Part shown: piece after piece, positions 20,725-26,658 of the stretch
How the letters are laid out: the number at the start of each line of letters is the position of its first letter
Numbering within the stretch: position 1 is the first letter of the stretch
Source: Lojkania enalia
Taxonomy: Eukaryota > Ascomycota > Dothideomycetes > Pleosporales
Length of the DNA stretch: 26,658 nt
Direction: 5' to 3'
NCBI GenBank assembly: GCA_010094045.1
Contig: ML986672.1
Location: forward strand, 19,759 to 46,416
Notes under the pieces: model-generated
Told to the model about the DNA's origin: nothing
Databases searched by the model: none
Seen by the model: the letters and a program-made list of their open reading frames with translations, nothing else
Program-made: the position numbers and the translations under genes

Positions 20725-21027
20725 TATTATAGTAATACCGCGATACCTCTATACTTATACTACCCTTACTATAATACCCAAACCGGCTGCTAGTAACAAC
20801 TATTAGCTGCTAGCTAGAATATAACCGACTTGTTTTAACTATAATAGAGGAAGGTTTTGCTAACCCAGCTAGCCTATATAGTAGTATAGACCTAGCCTCT
20901 ATAAAAACCTATATAATATAGATATCTCTATTCTTTATATAATATCTTAATATTTATATATAGTATATAGTAATAGAGTTAACTGCTTAAAGTGCGATTA
21001 ACCAACTATATATAAACGTCCGTAATA
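20725..21027 (+). repeat. Gypsy-2 3' LTR (303 bp)
   Basis: TATTATAGTAATACC...GTCCGTAATA, identical in length to the 5' copy, followed by the TAAGA target duplicate at 21028-21032. Confidence 0.92.
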
Positions 21028-21032
21028 TAAGA

Positions 21033-22724
21033 ATTATACCTAGTTTTACTGCAGCAGCTATAGCGCGCTTTATACTATCCGCTTATACCTAATTATACCC
21101 TAAATTAGCGTATTATAGCCCGAGTTTCCTCCTTATCATCCTTTTTAGTAATAATTATCTCTTCTTATACTTTTATTAGGGTCCCTTACGCTTAAATCTG
21201 CCTTTTTTTCTACTGTTTCTATTTTATTACTACTTTATTCGCTTTTTAAAGGCTGATAATTTTATCGCGTATTAACCCGATCTAATATATTACTTTTATA
21301 GAGCCTTTTTTAAGCTGATTTAGCTTCTTAATAATAGAAACTGGTAAAGAACTTATATCCCTTTAAATCCGATTATAAATTAATATTAATTAAGCTTCTA
21401 GCTCGCGCGCGTTACTTAGTATTTTTACTTCCTATAAGGTATTATCTTATACTAGTAGTATTAGCGTATAAAGCTTTATATTAAGCTTTAAAAGTACCGC
21501 TTCTAGATTAAATAGGATTAGACTAGCTTTTTAAAAGCTTATATAGATATTATCCTTTATAATTAATATATTAAAAGTAGCTTTAAAAGCTAGAAAGAAC
21601 TTAAGTTTTATAATATAGTTAATATAATTACGTGCTAAAACTAAGATCTAATTTCTATATATATGCTTTAATAGTAAGAAATAGCCTATATCTAGTAGCT
21701 GTAATAGGTGTAATAAATAAGCTGGTATATAGAATAGAATAATACTCTATTCCTCGCAGAGTTTCTAGAAATTAAGCGAGTTATAGCTATTATAGCTATT
21801 AAAGATTAGTAGTCGACGCGTACCTACTATACAATCCCTTATATATCTATAAAAGTACTTTAACTACTTAATACCGAGTTTATTTATTATCTAGCCGTTC
21901 TTACTAATTATAATAGCCTAGTTTTTAGGTATATTATCACCTTCGTACTAGATAGAGAGATAGTAGTAGCTAGTAATAATAATAAAGGGTAGGAGCGCCT
22001 AACTAGTAGTATTAATCTTCTAAATTACTAAAATCTATTTATAATTACCTAATTAAATTATCTTTAGTTAATTATATCTCTCTATACCTATAATAACTAG
22101 TTATAATAAGATAACACCTATTTAAAAGCTAGATTCATTAAAGTTATATATATCCTTATCTATAATACTATACTTCTCTTTAATATACTATATAAGCTTA
22201 AACTAGCCTTTAATTACTTTAGGATCTTTGTATAGAGCTCTCTAGCAATTATAAGGCTAATTTAGGCGTATCTTAAGCTTAGAAGTATATCTAACAAAGT
22301 TCCTAGGCTAATATATACTAATCTAGCCTATACCGCGCTTAGTAAGTAAACTATTAGCTATATCTTATATAGTAGCTAAGGTAGGTATAAATCCTCGTAA
22401 ATCTAGGTTAAGTATATATTAAATAATAACCTCCTCTTTAGATTTTATTAGTCTCTTTGAGTTAGGCTTATAATTATACTATAAGCGGATTCTAATACAT
22501 TATTAGTATACGGTCGTTTAAATTATATTAAATATTAAAGTAGTATATCTTTCGCTATTTATTTAGCCTCTTTTAGTAGCTAAGAGGGCTAAGTTTACTT
22601 AATTCTCGTTTTAGGCTATATTCTTATTATTTCGTTATTATATTATTATTAAAAGCTTAGGTATTGCGTTTTAGTAATAGAGTAGACCGCTCGCTTATAT
22701 AGGCCGCTCGCTAATAAGGTATAT
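21033..22724 (-). pseudogene. C2 segment 3: main body of pogo transposase
   Basis: The minus strand reads, from high to low coordinates: N-terminal DNA-binding domains (about 22440-22650), NFNESSFQIGIIL (NFDESGF), AIISKNG.INNKLGIK.LKYFYRY, RRLLIFNSYNSYNSLNF at about 21780-21830 (second Asp now Asn), LLQLLDIGYFLLLK with the third Asp retained, and AFKATFN...ISFKASLILFN, then LSNARELEAQ. The C-terminal CCHC knuckle straddles the Gypsy-2 insertion and is cut by it. Stops are TAA/TAG at Gln/Trp positions. About 540-560 residues originally. Confidence 0.85.
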
Positions 22725-22726
22725 TA

Positions 22727-22982
22727 TAAGAACTATTAAAAACCCTTTAAAATAATAGAAATTATTCCTCTAAATATATAGGTTATATTAGATCGCTTTA
22801 ATATATAACTATATATTCTACTAGAACTACTATTATAAGAAGACTTCTAATAGTCTAAAACTCTAAATAATATATATAAATTTAAGTTATAATTAATACT
22901 TATATAAAAGTTTTTTATATAATTACTAAAAGAGGTATAAGAAAGATTCTTACAGCTTATAAAAGGTACTAAGTTAATACTA
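22727..22982 (+). pseudogene. B1 transposase, middle segment
   Basis: 256 bp between C2 and C3. Read with the flanking B1 pieces it aligns to the reverse complement of B2 (about 25578-25835), corresponding to the segment after the DDE core (GFRG-type region, then LKTPSN-like and a basic stretch EEV.ERFLQLIKGTKL). It is bounded on both sides by TA targets. Confidence 0.82.
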
Positions 22983-23032
22983 ACGTACCTTATAAGTAAG
23001 CAGCCTATATAAGCGAGCGGTTTACCCTATTA
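22983..23032 (+). repeat. C3 left terminal inverted repeat
   Basis: Two TATAAGYRAGCRG motifs with starts 17 bp apart, then TTTACCCTATTA. Matches 24787-24836 reversed apart from transitions. Confidence 0.88.
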
Positions 23033-23094
23033 ACTTTTTTAACCTTTATATACGTATAGCTTAACAACTAAGTAATATAATAGCAATTTACAAC

Positions 23095-24700
23095 TTGCGC
23101 GATTATTCTATAGAAACCTCTATATCCTTCTAGTATATATAAGAATTATACCTAGTTTTACCGCAGCGACTATAGTACGCTTTATACTATCCGCTTATAC
23201 CTAATCGCACTCTAAATTAGCGTATTATAGCTCAAGTTTCCTCCTTATTATCCTTTTTAGCAATAATCATCTCTCCTTATACTTTTATTAGGGTCCCTTA
23301 CGCTTAAATCTGCCTTTTTTTCCGCTGTTTCTATTTTATTACTACTTTATTTACTTCTTAAAGGCTGATAATTTTATCGCGCATTAACCTGATCTAATAT
23401 ATTACTTTTATAAAGCCTTTCTTAAGCTGATTTAGCTTCTTAATAATAGAAGCTGGCGAAGAATTTATATCTCTTTAAATCCGATTATAAATTAATATTA
23501 ATTAAGCTTCTAGCTCGCGCGCGTTACTTAGTATTTTTACTTCTTATAGGGTATTATCTTATACTAGTAGTATTAGCGTACGAAGCTTTATATTAAGCTT
23601 TAAAAGTACCGCTTCTAAATTAAATAGGACTAGACCAGCTCCTTAAAAGCTTGTATAGATATTATCCTTTATAATTAATATATTAAAAGCAGCTTTAAAG
23701 GCTAGAAAGAACTTAAGTTTTATAATATAGTTAATATAATTGCGTACTAAGACTAAGATCTAATTTCTATATATACGCTTTAATAGTAAGAAGTAGCTTA
23801 TATCTAGTAGCTATAATAGGTGTAATAAATAAGCTAGTATATAGAGTAGAATAATATCCTATTCCTCGTAGAGTTTCTAGAAATTAAGTAAGTTATAGCT
23901 ATTATAGCTATTAAAGATTAGTAGTCGACGCGCGCCTACTATATAATCTCTTATATACTTATAAAAGTGCTTTAACTACTTAATACTAAGTTTATTTATT
24001 ATCTAGCTGTTCTTACTAACTATAATAGCCCAGTTCTTAGGTATATTATCGCCTTCGTACTAGGTAGAGAGATAGTAGTAGCTAGTAATAATAATAAAGA
24101 GTAGGAGCGTCTAGCTAGTAGTATTAATCCCCTAAATTACTAAAATCCATTTATAATTACCTAATTAAATTGCCTTTAGTTAATTATATCTTTCTATACT
24201 TATAATAACTAGTTATAATAAGATAATATCTATTTAAAAGCTAGATTCGTTGAAGTTATATATATTCTTATTTATAATACTATACTTCTCTTTAGTACGC
24301 TATATAAGCTTAAACCAGCTTTTAATTACCTTAGAATCTTCGTATAAAACTCTCTAGCGATTATAAAGCTAATTTAGGCGTGTCTTAAGCTTAGAAGTAC
24401 GTCTAATAAAGTTTCTAGGCTAATATATACTAATCTAGCCTATACTATACTTAGTAAGTAAGCTATTAGCTATATCTTATATAGCAGCTAAAGTAGACGC
24501 AAATCCTCGCGAATCTAGGTTAAGTATATATTAGATAATAACCTCCTCTTCAGGTTTCGTTAGTCTTTTTAAGTTAGGCTTATAATTGCGCTGTAAGCGG
24601 ATTCTAGTACGTTATTAGTATATAGTTGTTTAAATTATATTAAATATTAAAGTAGTACGTCTTTCGCTATTTATTTAGCCTCTTTTAGTAGTTAAGAGGG
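23095..24700 (-). pseudogene. Pogo-type DDE transposase of C3
   Basis: Best preserved pogo transposase here. Minus-strand order: an N-terminal helix-turn-helix, KPNLKRLTKPEEEVII.YIL and NLDSRGFASTLAAI (about 24500-24590, CENP-B-like), NFNESSF-type first catalytic motif, YEGDNIPKNWAIIVSKNS.I, LLIFNSYNSYN (second Asp now Asn, 23910-23912), LLDIGYFLLLK-type third motif, LSNARELEA, then ..VNKVVIKQKQRKKRQI (basic) and a C-terminal knuckle at about 23129-23170 (codons for Cys/Cys/His/Cys now Tyr, Cys, Tyr, Tyr). Stops are TAA/TAG only. Start codon not certain, near 24700. Confidence 0.85.
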
Positions 24701-24786
24701 CTAAGTTTACTAAATTCTCGTTTTAGGCTATATTCTTATTATTTTATTATTGTATTATTATTAAAAGCTTAAGTATCGCGTTTTAG

Positions 24787-24836
24787 TAATAGGGTAGACT
24801 ACTCGCTTATATAGGCCGCTTACTTATAAGGTACGT
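24787..24836 (-). repeat. C3 right terminal inverted repeat
   Basis: Inverse of the left repeat, same 17-bp tandem arrangement. ACGTA end intact. Confidence 0.88.
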
Positions 24837-24838
24837 TA

Positions 24839-25153
24839 TATTAGAATATACTTTTTTAAACTTATAACTCTAAGCTTAAAAAGTAATTATATAAAGTAAC
24901 TAAGTATAAAATATATAAAAGAAAGTATATTTAGTATAGTAGTATAGTATTATATATAAGAGATCTTTATATATAGCTACTAAAGTATCTATAAACTCTT
25001 AGTCCTTTAAGAAAACTTATAGTACTAATACTTAAGAAAGAGCTTAACCAGCTTAATACTACTATAGTAATTATAGTAAGACTAGATATAATACTTATAT
25101 ATACTAAAAGGATAGTAGAGAAAATTCTAAATTAGATAAAAATATATTATATA
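24839..25153 (+). pseudogene. B1 transposase, C-terminal segment
   Basis: 315 bp continuing from 22982. It contains the family's C-terminal CCHC knuckle at 25063-25104; all three Cys and the His now read Tyr. It is the inverse of 25263-25578 in B2 and stops at TA (25152-25153), where B2 begins. Confidence 0.82.
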
Positions 25154-25196
25154 ATATATTCTACTATTAAAGTGGCTAAACTATTAAAGCGGCTAT
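25154..25196 (+). repeat. B2 terminal repeat with 17-bp tandem unit
   Basis: Two copies of ACTATTAAAGYGGCTAA, starts 17 bp apart, as at 6802-6844. Confidence 0.75.
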
Positions 25197-25299
25197 TTTT
25201 TCTTAGTATAATAAACACTATATATCAAAAGTTAATTTACTTAATACTAATAAGAGATTCTATATATAATATACTTTTATCTAATTTAGAATTTTCCCT

Positions 25300-26658
25300 A
25301 CTATCCTTTTAGCACGTATAAACATTATATCCAGTCTTACTACAGTTACTACAGTAGCATTAAGCTGGTTAAGCCCTTTCTTAAGTATTAGTACTATAAG
25401 TCTTCTTAAAGAGTTAAGAGCCTATAGATACTTTAGCAGCTATATATAAAGATCCCTTATTATATAATACTATACTACTATACTAAATATACTTTCTTTT
25501 ATACGTTTTACGCTTAGTTACTTCTTCTAATTACCTTTTAAGCTTAGAGTTATAAGCTTAAAGAAGCGCATTCTAATATAGCATTAACTTAGCACCTTTT
25601 ATAAGCTGTAAGAATCCTTCTTATACCTCTTTTAGTAATCGTATAAAGGACTTTCGTATAAGTATTAATTATAACCCAAATTTATATATATTACTTAGAG
25701 TTTTAGACTACTAAGAGTCTTCTTATAAAAGTAGTTCTAGTAGAGTACGTAGTTATATATTAAGACGATCTAATATAACTTACACGTTTAGAGGAATAAT
25801 TCCTATTACTTTAAAGGCCTTTTAATAGTTCTTATACGTAAATATATTAAAAAATACGTTCTTAAAGGCTGGAAAGAAGCCTTTTTTATTAATATAGTAG
25901 ACGCGTCAGCGTGCTAAGTTTTATATACGCTATAAGTACTTCAGCTTTAATAGTAAGAAGTAAACTATATTAAGAGGCTGAAGTATATATAATAAATAAG
26001 AAGGTATATAAAACGTTAGGATCTTTCGTACGAGGTAGTAATCTTTAAATTCTTAGTTAAGGTAGCTTTTATAGCTGTCTAAAACAAGTAGCCTATATAA
26101 TCCTACCTAACATATCTTTATATACTTATTAAAGTGCTTTAGCTACTTAAGACTAAGTATATTATTTGTCTAGCTGTTCTTAGAAACTAAAATTTTCTAA
26201 TCGTATAGTATATCTACTTCTTTATACTATATAGAGATATAGACGCGTCTTTTATAGATAATAAATAGCGGGGTTATATATACAGCAGCGTAGATACTCT
26301 AGATAATTATAACCTACTTATAATTGCCTAGCTATATAAGAGTAAGTCTTATATAATATTCTAAACCTATAACAACCTTTATAGTACTAATAATATCTAT
26401 CTAAAAGCCTATCTTATTAAAGTTATAGATATTATTATTATATATACTATATTTTATAATTGTATCCTATACAAGTTTAAACTATAAATTAATAACTTCT
26501 AGATTCTCTTATTTTATTCTTTAGCAATTCTTTACTTAATTAAAGGCTATTTTAAGTTTATTTATATACGCTATAAATTGTTTAAACTAATTCTTTCCTA
26601 TAAATATTCTACTATATACGCCTAATAGTTTATCTACTATATCTACTATCTTATATAG
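25300..26658 (-). pseudogene. Pogo-type DDE transposase of B2 (partial)
   Basis: Minus-strand frame with TAA/TAG stops. C-terminal zinc knuckle at 25312-25353 reads CSNCSKTGYNVYTC: both first Cys and the last Cys are intact, His is Tyr, the best preserved knuckle in the window. Upstream come the GFRG-type linker (25600-25850), LLLKLKYL and DLAR (about 25900-25990), LLQP-type third motif, the second-Asp region near 26070-26110, and NIYNFNKIGF-type first motif near 26410-26450, ending in the N-terminal half at the window edge. Same family as B1. Confidence 0.8.

Larger units (their letters stand above)
14989..21027 (+). mobile_element. Gypsy-2: full-length Ty3/gypsy chromovirus (6039 bp)
   Basis: 303-bp LTRs, a 5-bp target duplication, polypurine tract, and gag, protease, RT, RNase H, integrase and chromodomain in order. 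It is a different family from Gypsy-1 (different LTR body, gag in another frame from pol), although both LTRs begin TGTTACGG or its mutated form. The LTR pair differs at about 29 of 303 sites, all transitions by my count. Same orientation as Gypsy-1 and only 55 bp from it. Confidence 0.93.
7968..22724 (-). mobile_element. Pogo transposon C2 carrying two gypsy retrotransposons
   Basis: Pieces 7968-8074, 14934-14988 and 21033-22724 total 1854 bp, exactly the length of the intact copy C3, to which they align end to end with only transitions. The left end is ACGTACCTTATAAGCGAGC; the right end, read inward, is ATATACCTTATTAGCGAGC. TA target at 7966-7967 and 22725-22726 within B1. Gypsy-1 sits in the 3' flank of the transposase, Gypsy-2 in its C-terminal zinc-knuckle codons. 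Confidence 0.92.
22983..24836 (-). mobile_element. Pogo transposon C3 (complete, 1854 bp)
   Basis: Inverted repeats of 50 bp (22983-23032 and 24787-24836), ends ACGTACC...GGTACGT, TA on both sides (22981-22982, 24837-24838). The empty site is visible in B2: TAATGC-TA-TATTAG read on the minus strand. Same orientation and length as reconstructed C2; the two make 1.7-1.85-kb direct repeats only 258 bp apart. Differences from C2 are transitions, each copy carrying its own set. Confidence 0.93.
6802..25153 (+). mobile_element. Pogo transposon B1, split in three by nested elements
   Basis: B1 survives as 6802-7967, 22727-22982 and 24839-25153, which are collinear with the uninterrupted minus-strand copy B2. 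The first break carries C2 at a duplicated TA (7966-7967/22725-22726), the second carries C3 at TA (22981-22982/24837-24838), and at 25152-25153 a TA leads into the end of B2. The left end, ACGTATTCTACTATTGAAGC, follows TA at 6800-6801 inside E. Summed length in view is 1737 bp; B2 comparison implies 109 bp more on its right, giving about 1846 bp. Confidence 0.85.
24839..25578. repeat. Large inverted repeat formed by B1 and B2 tails
   Basis: Arms 24839-25153 and 25263-25578 (about 315 bp each) around a 109-bp spacer. They arise because B2 inserted into B1 in the opposite orientation. Differences between arms are mostly transitions plus about one base of length difference. A transcript through it would form a long hairpin. 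Confidence 0.85.
25154..26658 (-). mobile_element. Pogo transposon B2, cut by window end
   Basis: Begins ATATATTCTACTATTAAAG (ACGTA end with CG mutated to TA) directly after TA at 25152-25153, in opposite orientation to B1. Runs to the end of the window, whose last base matches about 7146 in B1; some 345 bp including its other terminal repeat must lie outside. Its body serves as the uninterrupted reference that shows how B1 was split. Confidence 0.87.

Noticed and set aside
21033..22724. A 5'-truncated pogo copy missing one terminal repeat.
   Set aside because: The missing end is at 7968-8074 and 14934-14988, separated by Gypsy-1 and Gypsy-2.

Overview
The window looks like a heterochromatic, RIP-mutated (repeat-induced point mutation) stretch of a filamentous ascomycete (Pezizomycotina) genome. 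It is extremely rich in TpA. Almost every broken codon in a recognisable gene is TAA or TAG, where Gln (CAA/CAG) or Trp (TGG) is expected. Paired repeats differ only by C/T and G/A transitions. I see no intact protein-coding gene, tRNA, rRNA or CRISPR array. I cannot name the genus.

Layout, left to right. 1-717: AT-rich, one unrecognised decayed open stretch. 718-1261: a decayed, two-intron histone H3-variant gene, the only host-type gene seen. About 1395-1550: a 32-bp-period minisatellite with telomere-like CCCTAACC runs. About 1560-3277: an old non-LTR (LINE, Tad1/I-like) reverse transcriptase on the minus strand. 3278-5132: complete 1855-bp pogo/Fot1-type DNA transposon 'A' (plus). About 5190-6801: two eroded pogo fragments, 'D' (minus, lacking its catalytic core) and 'E' (plus).

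6802 to beyond the window end is one Russian-doll insertion. Pogo element B1 (plus, from 6802) is interrupted three times: by pogo C2 (minus, 7968-22724), by pogo C3 (minus, 22983-24836) and by pogo B2 (minus, 25154 to past the end). C2 is itself interrupted by two full-length Ty3/gypsy chromoviruses, Gypsy-1 (8075-14928, LTRs 359 bp, target duplication AATTT) and Gypsy-2 (14989-21027, LTRs 303 bp, target duplication TAAGA/TAAAA). With both retroelements and their duplicated target bases removed, C2 is 1854 bp, exactly the length of the uninterrupted C3. B1 reads through all its junctions when compared with B2. The order is therefore E, then B1, then C2/C3/B2, then Gypsy-1/Gypsy-2.

All elements are dead by point mutation rather than deletion. 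The pogo families A, B and C share TA targets, ACGTA-type ends, a tandem 17-bp motif in the terminal repeat, CENP-B-like and DDE domains and a C-terminal CCHC knuckle. Both chromoviruses carry gag, protease, RT, RNase H, integrase and a chromodomain, a domain class that usually targets integration to methylated-histone chromatin, which fits this location. Gypsy-1 also has a probable antisense coiled-coil gene between pol and its 3' LTR.
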